A DNA stretch of 64,000 nucleotides, taken from contig NC_026503.1 of the NCBI RefSeq assembly GCF_000182925.2, forward strand, positions 1,178,001 to 1,242,000, read 5' to 3'. Below are positions 21,355 through 33,413 of the stretch, in pieces. The notes under the pieces were generated by a model. The model worked only from the letters and a program-made list of their open reading frames with translations, searched no databases and was not told the origin of the DNA. Each line of letters starts with the position of its first letter. Within the stretch, counting starts at the first letter, position 1. The translations under genes and the position numbers were made by a program. The stretch is from Neurospora crassa OR74A (lineage: Eukaryota > Ascomycota > Sordariomycetes > Sordariales > Sordariaceae).

Positions 21355-24300
21355 GTCGGAGAAATGGTCGAGGATCTGGTAGAAATCAACGAGCAGAGCG
21401 GCGATGGCGATGATTGGGGGACGAGCAGCGCAGAGACCCTCCTTGGCGAAGCAGGCCCCACTATAAGCAGCTGTTGAAACGATGGGGTGAGGCAGTGATT
21501 GTAGACGACTACGGGAGCGTCTGCGACTGTAATTTCCAGCGGACTTTGACTGGAAACTGAATAAGCTTGCAAGAAGGAAGACCTGACCGATCACAGTCGG
21601 GGAGATGCAGACTTCTTATTGCAAAAAGAAAATTGACCCCGCGCGAAAGATGCGACGGAAGAAGATTGCTCGAGTCTCGGCCACGTTCTTGTAGCTCGTT
21701 TTATAGTAGTTACAGGCGGGCGGGCGCAGTGCGGTAGCGCAAGATGGGATGGCAAACGGAGGCCGTTCGGTGGAGCAGACTCGCTGTGGGTAGGAGACTG
21801 TTGGGTGCACAGACAAACTTTGCGCCCACGAAATGGAAGGAATCTGAACGGAATGGCACTGTCGTAGATGGCTGGAGATCTCGGCGTGTATCGGGGGTCT
21901 AGACACGCGATCGTTGTTGAGCCGGCGAACAGCAGCTGAAGCCAGGGACGATGACGATGCGGAGACGGGGGACGAGGATGGCTCCCGTTGATGCGAACAG
22001 TAGAGGACAGGGATGATGGGTTGGTGACGGTCAGTCGAATAACCGACAAGGGGAACTAGGTAAGTAAAAGAAGAAGGGGAACTGCAGTGATGACCTGAAC
22101 TAAACAGCAAAATAGTCAAGAAAGACAAGATGAACTGGAAAACGGCCGTAAACCCAAAAGGAAACGCCCCGAGATTCACAACAGCCTGTCCGAAGAGATG
22201 ACTTGTCTGGGTTTCTTCTGCGATGGTGTTGTTCGGTGGGAGAAGAAGATAGGGAGAAGGGGGGGAAACATTTGGAGCTGACAATGAGCCTGATGGAGAA
22301 GACGGCCCGGGGTGAGCTCTGAAAGATGCGACGAGGACGGGAGGGGAAGGGAAGACGGGGATTTTTGATGGTGCCATCGTCCTGGGATTGGCGGGCAGGC
22401 AGCCACTGAGACGCGAGGACGGAAGGGTCAAGGGACAGAAAGGCACATTTGCAGAGCGGAGGAGGGGCGGGACGAACTCCAGAGGCAGGTTGGATCATGA
22501 CCGGCCGATTCGATTCGCACTGGTGGACGGGCACGAGCAACCAGAGTATACCTAGGTAGTAACTGGCCGTCGCCGTCTTTATCTAGGGCTGATACTCGTA
22601 ATCAACCCTTTCTTCACACGTGCCGTAGCAATCTCGAACGAAAGAACCATGGAGGTTCTGGGCGTTTTGGTGTCAACATAGGAGTAAAGTCTAGAGAATC
22701 AAGAGCTCTGATTGAGTAAATGGATGCCATATGTGGTTCCTATGATCGTTGGGACGTAGAGGTATCGAAACTATTGACCAGTAAGGCGCTAAGGGACCTA
22801 GGTACCTGTTATAGTCTGATATATACCACAGATACGAGGAGTCCGAGTATCAGTATATTCCCGTTCATCGACTTGCGTGTTGTCTGTCCATACCTATTCT
22901 GATCATTTTGATCCTGAAGGCGGAGCACCAGATATGAATGGGTGTGTGCTGAGGGTATCGAGGAGGTTAGTTGTTGTTGGTTCACGGCCCGGGGGCTGGA
23001 GGCAAGGCGCCAAGGTAGCCAACCACACTGTGTCGTGGGTAGCTGAGATATTGACTCCCAAAGGGTTCAAGGTTCAGGCTTTCTTGGTTTGGTCCCCTCT
23101 TCCATTCTCGAACTGGAAGCTTTCCTTTCCCTTCGAGATCATCAATGCGCCCTGTGACGACCTTGGCAGAAACGAAATACACTATGATTTTACCAGCCCT
23201 ACACCTCTGCATGGACACAAAAGAGATATACCATTCCCTGCCATTCTCCAAAACGGCACTGCCCTTTTATATCCATGCAGAGATGTCGGTACAACCTCAT
23301 CGCGGGCTGAATATGCTGAACATGCCACATTCGCAACGCAGGCACCTGGATGGTTTTCTATAAAAGGGGGATGGAACGCGTGGGTAGACCGGGGTGATAC
23401 TTGCAGTGAATGCATGACCCGACTCGCCCTCCATCTCATCAGTCCGCCCAACACGTGCCAATGGAGCACGACGGAACGGCCAGCTGGGCCGATCTGTCAT
23501 CGCCGACCACTGTAACGGCTCATTGTGTCAATGAGGGTTTGGCACTCTGTCCAGTAAAGTCACAGTTATATATAATTATACCTTCTTTGGCAGGACGTAT
23601 GGCAGTAGAGAGTGACGAACGGAGGAGTTTACGGCAGCCGCTTTTTCGCACAATAGGTCATTGACTGCCGTGCTAATTGCCAGGTACCTATTGACAGCTC
23701 AAACTAAACCTAGTCGAGCAACAATACAGCCTTTACGTGTGGGGTTGAATCGAGTGGATTCGCAGAGCTTCTAGTTTGTGTAACCGCTGAATAAACAGCA
23801 ATTGGTGGTCAAGATGAAGCTTAAACGGACAGTCCCATCGCAAGGGAACCTTTTTTTGCTGGATCTGTGTGAGGTGATTCTGTCTGCCCTCTGGGCCCGT
23901 CGCCCCGTCCCCTGGATTTCATTGCGGGAACGACAAGGCCAACTCGGGGAAGCACCCGACGCTGGCGGTCAAGGCACCCACGCCTTTCAACCCCACAAAG
24001 AGCCTCAACCGCGCGGAGGTTCCAGGGACCCGACTGCACACTCCGACGCTAGAACTGGAATTACCTACTACCTACCTACCTACATACCAGCACCGGCCCC
24101 TCCAAGGTGCAGAGCAGCTACCATCCATCAGCTTCTGAACACCGCATAAGTAACATCCCACCATTCTTCCATTTGTTTGAATTCCCACTTCAAGTTCCAT
24201 TCAGTATCCCCTCAACTTCCAGGTTTCATACGACCTTGGACAACCTTCATTTGCAGTCACCCAGAACCTTGATCCAGATACCTCTCAATTCAACCACCAC

Positions 24301-24676
24301 TGGATCAGACGCGAGGTCATAGTTCCATCGAGCCTGAAGAGTTCAGATACCATATTTATCAGAAGTTTATCCCTGGAGTGTGTGCTCGCACAGCAACAGG
24401 GAGATAGGAACTTGTCCATGCGTGGATTGCCTTGACCCTGGACGACCCCCTTTGTCTGCCCGCCGTCTAAGCAAAACAATTCCCCGGGATTTATATGCGT
24501 CAACATCCCACTTTGCTGCGCGACCATTGTCACACCTTTGGACTAGCGAGGGCCATCCGCTTTACCACAAAACAAAGGCAACTCAACCACAACTTGGCCA
24601 ATATTTCTCATTTCTAGAAGCTTCGGCACACGGCTCGTCCTTTAAACCTCGCTTGCTTGCATCATCGGCTTGCAAA
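21355..24676. other. 3.3-kb gene-free interval between pub1 and the Med2-like gene
   Basis: A divergent promoter region. The left kilobase on the minus strand is C/T-rich like a long fungal 5' leader and contains a long open frame (22377-21616 from its ATG) with no recognisable product. TACCTAGGTA (22549) and GGACCTAGGTACC (22794) palindromic motifs and an 11-bp inverted repeat (23205-23282) lie in the centre. A 212-codon plus-strand frame at 22877-23515 has no family similarity. No RNA gene was recognised. Confidence 0.55.
23205..23282. repeat. 11-bp inverted repeat
   Basis: CTCTGCATGGA at 23205-23215 and its exact complement TCCATGCAGAG at 23272-23282 enclose 56 bases. Weak further pairing (AAAAG with CTTTT) is possible inside. 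Confidence 0.6.
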
Positions 24677-26083
24677 ATGACCGCCCCAGCCCCCACGAGG
24701 CCAAACCTACCAAACCTCAACCTGGACGAGTTGGATCGGCTGTACAATAATGTGGTAAGCAGGACTGTACCTTCCTTCACATGTATTCGCTAACATGGGC
24801 TGTTGTAGCTTGTTGAAACTGGTAAGATCTTCAAAGTCCTGGCCAAGGAGGGTGGTAGCTCGGTTGCCGAGTTGCCTGTTGCGAATACCAGCCGTATCCA
24901 GTACAATGTTGAGGAGTTCAATGCCGCCCTAGATGAGGTCGAGTCCGAGATCGTAAGTTTGCAAGATAATGGTTGACCTGGGCTATGGGCTAACTTGGAG
25001 AAAAAGCTGCAAGCCAAGGCCGCCATCTTGAGGGATCTGAACAAAGCACGGGAAAAGCGCAATCCACCGCCGGTCCCGGTACCCGCGCCAAAACCGGCGT
25101 CTCTCCCGGCCCCGACAGCGCCCATGGCTCCCAAGGCACCCAAGGCACCCATGGCTCCAATGGCCCCCATGACAGTCGGTATTCCGGCAGGTCCCAGCCC
25201 CCCTCAACCCCAGCCCGGGAAGCCGCCTCTTAACAAGTCGGTGGCTCCCATCCCTGATATGGGACTCGACCTTACCGCGTCTCCCGTGGCCAAACACTCC
25301 CCGAGCCCGAAGCTGGTCAAGACCAATCCCAAGAACTCGCCTCGGCCGGGTGCCGCACGCCCTGTTAGTGCACCTCCGAAAAAGGATTCCAAGGCCCCGC
25401 CAGGGCAAGCCTCCCGACTAGCACATGCGGCAAACGCAGCATCACAGGCGCCCCGACCAGCAAGCGCAGCACCCCAAGCCCCCCATCAAGTTCACAACAC
25501 CAAGTCTGCGGTCCTTCAGGGTGGGAATCTGGGATCTGGCCCGACCGCGCCGCCTAATCAAATCAACACATCGAACCCACCCCCGCAACAAGCGATGCCA
25601 GGGCCACAACCACCTCAGACAACACAAGGGCATCAAGGGGCTTTCCACGCTCCACCCTCCGCTACAGCCAAAGCGCCAGCGCCAGCGCCAGTACCAGGAG
25701 CCGAAGCTCTCTTCACGAACATGACCTTTTCCCTAGCACCTGCCCCAGGAGAAGCACCGAAACAGAACCATCAGCCGGCCGCCAACATGACGAACGCCAC
25801 GAACCCACCCGCTCCGAACGTGAGCCATCAAGCACCGGCTCCTCCGAATGCCAACATCAACAACGCCACAGGCAATGGAGCAGGAGGAGAGGACGCTAAC
25901 ATGTCCAACGCCGAGATCTTTGACCTGGGGTCAGGGAGCATGGACAACATGGAGGACATCAACTACGACCTGGGCGGGGAGGGCGGCGACAACAGCAATT
26001 TCAACGATCTCTACTTCAGCAGCGGAGGCGACGATACCACGCAGAACACCGAGTTTGATGGCTCGAATTTTTACAACTTTTAG
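24677..26083 (+). CDS. probable Mediator tail subunit, Med2-like
   Basis: Three exons (24677-24754, 24809-24952, 25001-26083) give 434 residues. The first 100 residues are the only ordered part: a leucine-rich helix (LNLDELDRLYNNV), LVETGKIFKVLAKEGG, and a coiled-coil-like stretch ending in LRDLNKAREKRN. From about 100 to 350 the protein is Pro/Ala/Lys low-complexity. The tail (about 370-434) is Asn/Asp/Gly-rich with repeated hydrophobic dots (FNDLYF, NFYNF). This layout matches fungal Med2, a subunit of the Mediator tail that receives activator signals. The match is architectural, so the call is tentative. The last intron ends in GAG close after a GCTAAC branch site; the in-phase AAG at 25006 is an alternative and would remove two residues. 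Confidence 0.5.
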
Positions 26084-28918
26084 GAGGGGATTCAGGACAC
26101 GGTCGAACATTAATTGAAGAAGCATTGGATAGGGATCTGAGGAAAACCATATGGAGGCAGGGGTAGTAAGGTCGGGTTGAGATGGTCAAGTTGAGAAGGT
26201 CGCTGGGATCAGGACGACACTTGGACGGAGCAGTATATGGAAAGAGAAGAGAGGAAGAGGAGGGGACAAAGGAATATGGATGGATAGATGGCGTTCTCAT
26301 GATGATTATTTTTTAATGGGTACATAAGATACGATACCACTTGGGGCTTATACGTAACTATGGGGGGCGTCTTTAAAGCGACTTCGTCATATTTGAGGGC
26401 GACCGCTTTGCCGACGAGCGATTGATCTGAAGGGGGAAAATGGGACGGCGACGGGACGTAATACAAGTCGATAAGGCGTAGAATACAAATACGAGCAAGG
26501 GAAGGATAACGTGATCGTATCTTTGGACGATAGTAGCGAAATAGGAGAATGAAACATGGTCAGTCTCTCTTTGAAAACACAGCTTCACCAATGAAGCTCT
26601 CAAGACACTCTTCACCCGACGTTCATAAATGCATGTCGTGTGGCCTAGTTGACAACACGTATCACGAAATACATCTTGCTGCTTTCCCCTTTATCTCTTC
26701 GCACAAGCGTGGGCGGGGGTATATACTTGCATGGCTACATTTACTCAGAATAGTACCCAGCTGCGGTGGTTGTCCATGCTCTCCATATGTATGACTGCCC
26801 TTTCTGTACCGCTATCCAGATATCCTGAAAACATCCCGCGAAAGCCAAGGCTGGTGGTGATGGACATTGCTTTTGTTGGTCCGCATAGACAGGATTACAT
26901 ATCCCCCATGTGTTGTCCCCCCAACAGTCAAAGATGTACTTGAAGAGACATCTTCCAATTTCGGTCTCTTGTTTCGAGGAAGCTGCTTGGAGGAGGTAGC
27001 TTTTGAGGAAATACAGGGTAGGCAAAAGACAAAGACGAGTACATAAAAACATACATATTTGTATATATATTGTTTCGAAGATCACAAGAGAATCGACAGC
27101 GGTGTATTTGTTCTTCACCCACGTCTACCTATCAGCCTCATTTCTTCATCAGTGAGGTACGTAGGTAGGTAGGAAGCTCGGTCATTTTGTAAGTATCCGC
27201 TCTCTGAACATGGATGGATGTCCCACATTCATTCTTTATCTGTCTAGGTCTACCATACTGGTCATGTTCACCGCCAACGAACAGCAAGAAAGATCATGAT
27301 CTTCTCAAGTTAACCCCCCCTCCCAAAGCAAATGTCGTCAGTTAGTGAAGCACCTCCTCCTTTTCATGATATTCTTGTGCAAAGGTTTGTATTTCTTTAA
27401 CAATCTAGCCTTGCAGGTTTTCCTTATTACTCGGACACTCGCTGGTTCTACACTAGTGTAGTTGGGCATACATAAGCGTTCGTGGCCGGACTTTTTTTTT
27501 CCCACACCACCCACCTTCACTTCACTTCTTCTGCCTTGGAAAGCCACAAAGCTTTGGGGGAAAGCGACTCATGTCGATCACCCGTTGCTGATCACCACCA
27601 CATTTCGCGCTCTTTCATTGATCAAACTTCAATTCGTTCCCCCCTCCCCCCCCCCCCCCAACCCAACCCAACCTACACACATCATGGACCGCTACACTAG
27701 TGTAGAAAAGAAGCTTGTCTGGACGGAGCTTGTCCAATCCAACCAAGCATTTGGAGCTACACTAAAACTAGAGACAAAATTTCGTCATACCGAGCTTATT
27801 TCTTTTTTTGTCATACAGTGCTGCTTATCATTTGTGTGCAGTGTTGTCGAACTGCCGGTAGTGTAGTGTAGTGTAATACTGTGTACCTGCTGCTGCATCC
27901 TCTGCAATTGTCATGTTATGGTTATGTACATGTACACTTAATGCCATGCCAAGTCGAATGCAAAGACCGTGGAAAGTTTTTTGATATTGTTGTTGACGCA
28001 TGCGCCATCGTCAAATGTCAAAAAAAACATTCAAAGTTCACCTCATTTTGCGTCTGCTTCGAGATGACATATTAATTATTGTTGTGACCTGTTGCTCACA
28101 TGATAATGATCCCTTTCGCTGCGCTTACCATTCCACAACTGCCAGTTTAATCTTACAGCTCCATCACGCATGGGTACACATCGATAGCTACCTACATTGT
28201 TCCGGTGTCACACGATCCATCAGTGTCCGTATGTTCGAGTGTTAGTTCAGATGAATCGAACATACTGATTCACCGTTCCTGTCCCTGCTTGTACAGCATT
28301 ACCATTTCCTTGCATCCCGTCCTTCTTCCTGGCCAATTCTTCGGCACCTCTGGAAATAAGCCGAATTAAGAGAGTCCCAGATTGTACAGGAGAGTAGACA
28401 CTCAGTTTCTTCAGACAACTAACACCAAGCTCAGGTAAGTGGCATTGTGCTATATACACAGACAAAGTATGTGTGTGTCCCCTTTCCTGCTTCCTTCATG
28501 GTATTCGTGAGTCGTTTCCAAGTAAGCAATAGTGGTTAGTACAATTACAAAAGACAAACACCGGGTTTGAACAAGTAATAGAAGAAGAAAAAAAGGCGGA
28601 AAGAACCAAAGCCGCTGTATGAATGCCCTAATTTTCGGCTAGCGCCAATGGTTTGGCGAAAGAGGAAAAGCAGGTCAGACAGAGAACAAAAGAAAAACAA
28701 AGAGTTAGAGTTTGATGAGACGACAAACCTATCCAGGCTTCATCGTCGCATCGGGTATTTCCAAAAAGCGCCAAAAACAAAAGTAAACAATCAACAACGA
28801 ATGTGTCCGTCCGTCGGTCCAACCATGCCCGTCAACACCATTTCAATTCCAAAACCCATTTATATGTTTTTTTTTTGTTGATTGGCCCAGCCTCGCAATG
28901 CAAAACAGCCTCGACCAA
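26084..28918. other. 2.8-kb convergent spacer
   Basis: Between the converging Med2-like and PH-domain genes. It is AT-richer than the genes, with short C-runs near 27640. Open frames up to about 134 codons exist, but none is supported by composition or a domain. Presumed 3' untranslated and intergenic DNA. Confidence 0.5.
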
Positions 28919-30248
28919 TCATGCGGACAGGCGAGGCTGCTGGTCGGTGGTAGCATTTGCTGTCGACGCTGCCGCTTTTGACTCCAACTCCCTCCTTTTT
29001 GCCAGCAAACTCTTGAAAGCACCCAGACACTGAACGAGCTCCTCTTCATTTTGAGCACAAAATCGATAGCTCTTCTCGTCCGTGATAATTTGCATGCAGT
29101 GGGCCTTGGACTTGCTCAGCGGATCGATGTCCACAACATTGACGATTGACGAAAAAGCGACGACGAAGAGAACCGAGTACTCGGATTCGTCTTTGTACAG
29201 AATGAGATTTCTTGGTCGTAATACCGCCCACGATTTCTTCCATTGCTTGACACCGCGTTTGCTTCGGAGGAATCGCAACCATCCCTGCCAGATAATCCGA
29301 TCCGGGTCTTGCTCGACGTTGATGCCGCTAGATTGGCTGACGTTCATCGCTCCTGGGGTCATGGGGGCACCCTGTGCCTGTGCTGCTCGTCCTCGTGCTT
29401 GTGACACGGATGGAGACCGCGCAGTCAAACTTTCGATTGTTGGGCCCGGTATCCGTTGAAATTCCGAATCGGAGAAATCGGAATGCGACGCAAGTTCTGT
29501 CCCCGACATTCCCGATGATTCAATGGCCGATGAACGTCGCCCACCAGGAGACACCAGAATCCGTACAGGAGGTTCGAGGGGTTCCGGTGAGCTCGAAGCA
29601 AGTCGCTCCCGATCCGCAGCAGCGGCAAAGTCACGGTTAAGGTCGGATTGTCGTCGGGGAGGTGGGCTGGCCAAGAAAAGTTCCTCTTCTTCCTCCTCTA
29701 TCCTGGCATCCTTCCTGATCAAGTCAACCCACTCCTGGGCATCCTGCAAAGTCGGAGCTTGGAAATGGAAGTTCTTTGCGGGCGAAAACAGGCCAAAGAC
29801 GTTTGGGCGTTTCTGCTTTGGGTCTTTGAGGAAAGTGACGGCCGTCAGATCCGACAGATAGATCTTGTGTCGAAGCTTCTCCTCCTTATCCGATTTGTAG
29901 ATGGACAAAGTGTTGGGGCGCAAGACGAGATAAATAGTCCTCCAAGCCTGAACCGCGATGGTGAGATACAGCCCGGTCCTAAACGATCCCCATGACAGGC
30001 CAAAGACGTACCTTGGTTTTTGAGGTGCGCTTTTGCACATAGCCGCTCTTGATCACACGGTCGAATTCAAAGCTTCCGTTCTGGTTGACGGGCGAATACG
30101 TCTCGCCGGCAAGACCACTTCTAAGCCGGGCACCTGTAGGCGGAGGTGGCATAGGAATAGACGAAGGCGGGGTGGCGACGCTGACGCGGCGATCTTGGAG
30201 TGAGGCGGTAGCCGACGAAGCCGGAGGCTGAGTGTACATTTCGGTCAT
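28919..30248 (-). CDS. tandem PH-domain protein, Opy1-like
   Basis: Two exons (30248-30012 and 29947-28919; donor GTACGT, acceptor CAG) encode 421 residues. PH1 covers about 60-165: it begins VIKSGYVQKRTSKTK, is cut by the intron, and continues WRTIYLVLRPNTLSIY to the conserved C-terminal Trp (QEWVDLI). PH2 covers about 290-400 (WQGWLRFL, WKKSWAVLRPRNLILY, YRFCAQNEEELVQCL). A Ser/Pro/Glu-rich linker with an EEEEEE run lies between. Two PH domains and little else resemble budding yeast Opy1 and mammalian TAPP proteins, phosphoinositide sensors at the plasma membrane. Lipid choice is not readable. GAT and CGT microsatellites lie just upstream of the start. Confidence 0.85.
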
Positions 30249-30339
30249 GATGGCGGATAGCGCATGTAAATGGATTTAGTAGTGATCGTGGTGGTGAGTT
30301 TGGCGATGATGATGATGATGTCAACCACTCTTTGTTATT

Positions 30340-30360
30340 CGTCGTCGTCGTCGTCGTCGT
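30340..30360. repeat. (CGT)7 microsatellite
   Basis: Seven CGT units within the likely leader or promoter of the PH-domain gene, next to (GAT)5 at about 30305-30319. Confidence 0.9.
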
Positions 30361-30551
30361 TGGTAGCAGCAGCAGCAGAGAAGGAGCAATGTGTTATGCT
30401 GAAAAGGCGGAACGAAGGGTAAGGATGTGATGTGAGCGAAGACGACCCTCGACGGGGGTGATGGAGGGATTATGAAGCCGCAGGGTAAGAACCGGCAACG
30501 TGCGTTGAGGCGGCAGCTAACGAGCAATGGAACCTAAGTGATGTGGAAATG

Positions 30552-30587
30552 GAAGCAGAAGCAGAAGCAGAAGCAGAAGCAAGCACG
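30552..30587. repeat. (GAAGCA)6 microsatellite
   Basis: Six head-to-tail GAAGCA units about 300 bp upstream of the PH-domain gene start. Confidence 0.9.
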
Positions 30588-31490
30588 CCGTTCCACAGAT
30601 GATGATGACCTTGCTGCTGCTACCTTAGTGTAGCGGGCAGATGGAGCAGCAACTGAAGCGAGCCGAAATGTAGGTAATCGAGTGGACGAAATGGTGCAGC
30701 AGCTGGCAGACGGACGGGCAGGTCAAGCAATAAAAGGAGGATACATGAGTGAGCTCACGGCAGCGATGCAGAAGCCGGACTGGCGGGGGGGAGAGGATGA
30801 AATCGCGAGAAGCTTCAAATCATTCAGTTTGAGTTGAGTTGATGAAATGGACCGGGGTGAGTGCAGTGTGTTTTGATGAGGTCCGAAACCAGTGTCCACC
30901 CAGGCACAGACCCGCTGACGGGCATTCCACTTATTAGTCGGGGTGGAGACTCTGGAGCAGTTGCCGGGGCGGCCAATCCGGGCTAGGAAATGGAAGCCCA
31001 CTCGAATCATGTGTGGAGGAGCAAGCAGTTCACGGCGGGAGTCCACAGGGGTTCTGGTAGGTGCGGCCTGAAGTTCCAGCAGCACCTAACCTGGATTCAG
31101 GTAACGGACGCACACTTTCCAAGCTTCTTCAGGGCAACCGACCACACCCTGGCTCGTAGGTGCTCATCCGGTGGAAGCCCGTCTCAAGGTGGTCCGTCGT
31201 TTGTTGATGATAAGCAGAGGCTGGGCTCGCCGGGCCGAGACACTTTGAAACAGTTGAGGAAGGCTTGTACAAGTTAATCTTCCGGCCAACCTTTTACTCG
31301 GGAGAAGGGCGAGGCACGGCAGACTTGAACCAAGAGAACCATGGGCAATAGCTCTTGACTAACCTGAAGGTCATAGACGCCCACGTACGTGATGTGAATA
31401 ATGATGGTGCACGGTGAGAATTGGATGGATTGGTTTATGATATAAGTAATGAAGCAGCTGAGCAGATGTACTGTAGCGACGACACGTACA

Positions 31491-31504
31491 GGTACCTAGG
31501 TACC
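31491..31504. promoter_or_regulatory. 14-bp perfect palindrome GGTACCTAGGTACC
   Basis: A perfect palindrome, the longest member of the ACCTAGGTA motif family that recurs in the spacers of this window. Function is unknown. Confidence 0.5.
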
Positions 31505-33413
31505 TACCCTTTGAGGGCCACAAGTGTCGACGGGTACAGACCATGTTGCTTCGACGACCTATGAACCTATATTTAAGCTATGGACGGGGGTGCCTGGGCT
31601 TTCTCTTCTTCACAAACCTTCCATCAATGTCCCATATCGAAATTACTTATGTACACTACATATCGGCAGGCAATCCCGATCCATCAGGGGCATCGAGTAC
31701 TACCGAGGATGCAGTCCATGCTCTGTTTTTCGGGGCTTCATCTGGTGGTGTCACCGAACTAGTGATTGAGAACCGCTTGATTTGTTTGGAGCTCGAGACC
31801 TCAGGTCAACTTCACCTGGGCGTATTCATCTGATATCTACTTGATTCGTTTCGCCTTTCTATATCGTACTTGGCCATTCATAAGTACTCTCCTTGCAAGG
31901 GGGGCTGGGACAGTTCGGGAGAGATACTTCGATTATAGGGACTACCTAGGAGTACCAAAGTAATGAATACACCAGCATTGAATGTTGTAGGTCAGCATTG
32001 TGCTCGCTGTCCGAAATGGTTTCAGAAACACAGCAGGTGCGACGACTGGACACATTCAGAAGCTGGAGCCGAGCGTTTGAACGTTGACGCTTCCCGGCGT
32101 TCGTTGGCCGCCCACGACCAACCCGACTCCACCCAAGCAATTCAAGAGGTGGAGATGGCATGCGGAGAGTGCAGATGCCCCTGCCGACTGCATAGCATTT
32201 CTCCAACTCCCCTCACCTTTTTCACCTCCAACGAACCATCACTCACAAGCGCCAGACCAGCGGCAATGAATGGACTGCAGTCTCGATTTTGCAGTCGCCG
32301 TCTAGTACACTACTGCAGTGACACCGAATAAGCATTGGAGAGGCTACTGTTGAGCACAAGTCACTATTTACTCACACCCAATTTCGGCATGTGTCACAAA
32401 TGCACACAAGTGCCGACCGGAGACCGGCGACAACGAAAACAATGAAGACGAAACTAACGGAGATTGCACGAGGAGCGAGATTGCCGACATCAAACAATTG
32501 AGTTGAGGCATAATTACATATGGAGCATACGGAGCTTCATTATGGAAACCACCTACTGCCATGGAACTGCGGATCCCATTCCACTTGCCTGGTCCTTCAC
32601 CTTGCCCCGGGGTCTTCTGAGCGGTATTCCACGGCTTTTCCATCGAGAGGTTAATCGCTTCTCCTTCCCCAGAGCTTGGCCTTACTTGGCCGTCTTGGCC
32701 TGCTTGGCCAGGAAACACCATACTACACTACCAACCAAGAGAGAAACGTCCAAGAAGGTCTGGAAGTGAGCGACCAAGAATGCCGAGATGCGGGGAAGCT
32801 GCAGTCCAGAGAGCCTCAACTGGATGCCTTTCCTACCCTTTTCTATCCATTTCTCATTTCTCGCGGCAATCAAGTGCGTGCATACAAAGTTGGCACGTCA
32901 GTTTGCCCGGATACCCATTGACCCGCACACCTCTTCTGAACTTGTGCCAAGCATCTCTACAGGTGAATTTGTCTGGGTAACATGGCAGTCACAGTCTTCG
33001 AGTTCTTGCCTTTCTGCTTGGACACCTCGGGCCATCTTGGCCACGATCAGAGTCGTTGCTATCTTTACTTCCTCATTTGCACTTCCAGACGAGGTTGGTG
33101 CCGTCTGATGCTGCGGCAATGGAAAAGCCTCAAGTGTCCTTCCTTCCTCAAGACAAGTCATGCGATGGGAGAAGGCCTTCAAGAGCGCCTGAAGTCTGCT
33201 GGATGGGAGAACCGAGATCGCATTTGACGTGACCATACACATTATTCACCTTTGCTCCCTACGTCAATACCTTCGCTGTTGGATATGTCCAAGTAATCAG
33301 TACAAAAGTACCCCTATCAGCTTCTATTCCACTCGTTACATTAGAGGTTGCCTCACGAGATCACTCAGCAATTGATTCGCACACTATCATTCGACTTGCC
33401 CCGAGATTTCCTT

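Larger units (their letters stand above)
30249..33413. other. 3.2-kb gene-free interval
   Basis: Divergent region between the PH-domain gene and the APH-fold gene. It holds (CGT)7 at 30340-30360, six copies of GAAGCA at 30552-30587, and a perfect 14-bp palindrome at 31491-31504. Open frames are at most about 122 codons, on both strands, with no family match. No RNA gene was recognised. Confidence 0.55.

Noticed and set aside
22877-23515. 212-codon plus-strand open frame
   Set aside because: No family resemblance, several other frames on both strands open over the same bases, and it includes a short inverted repeat. Kept only as part of the spacer.
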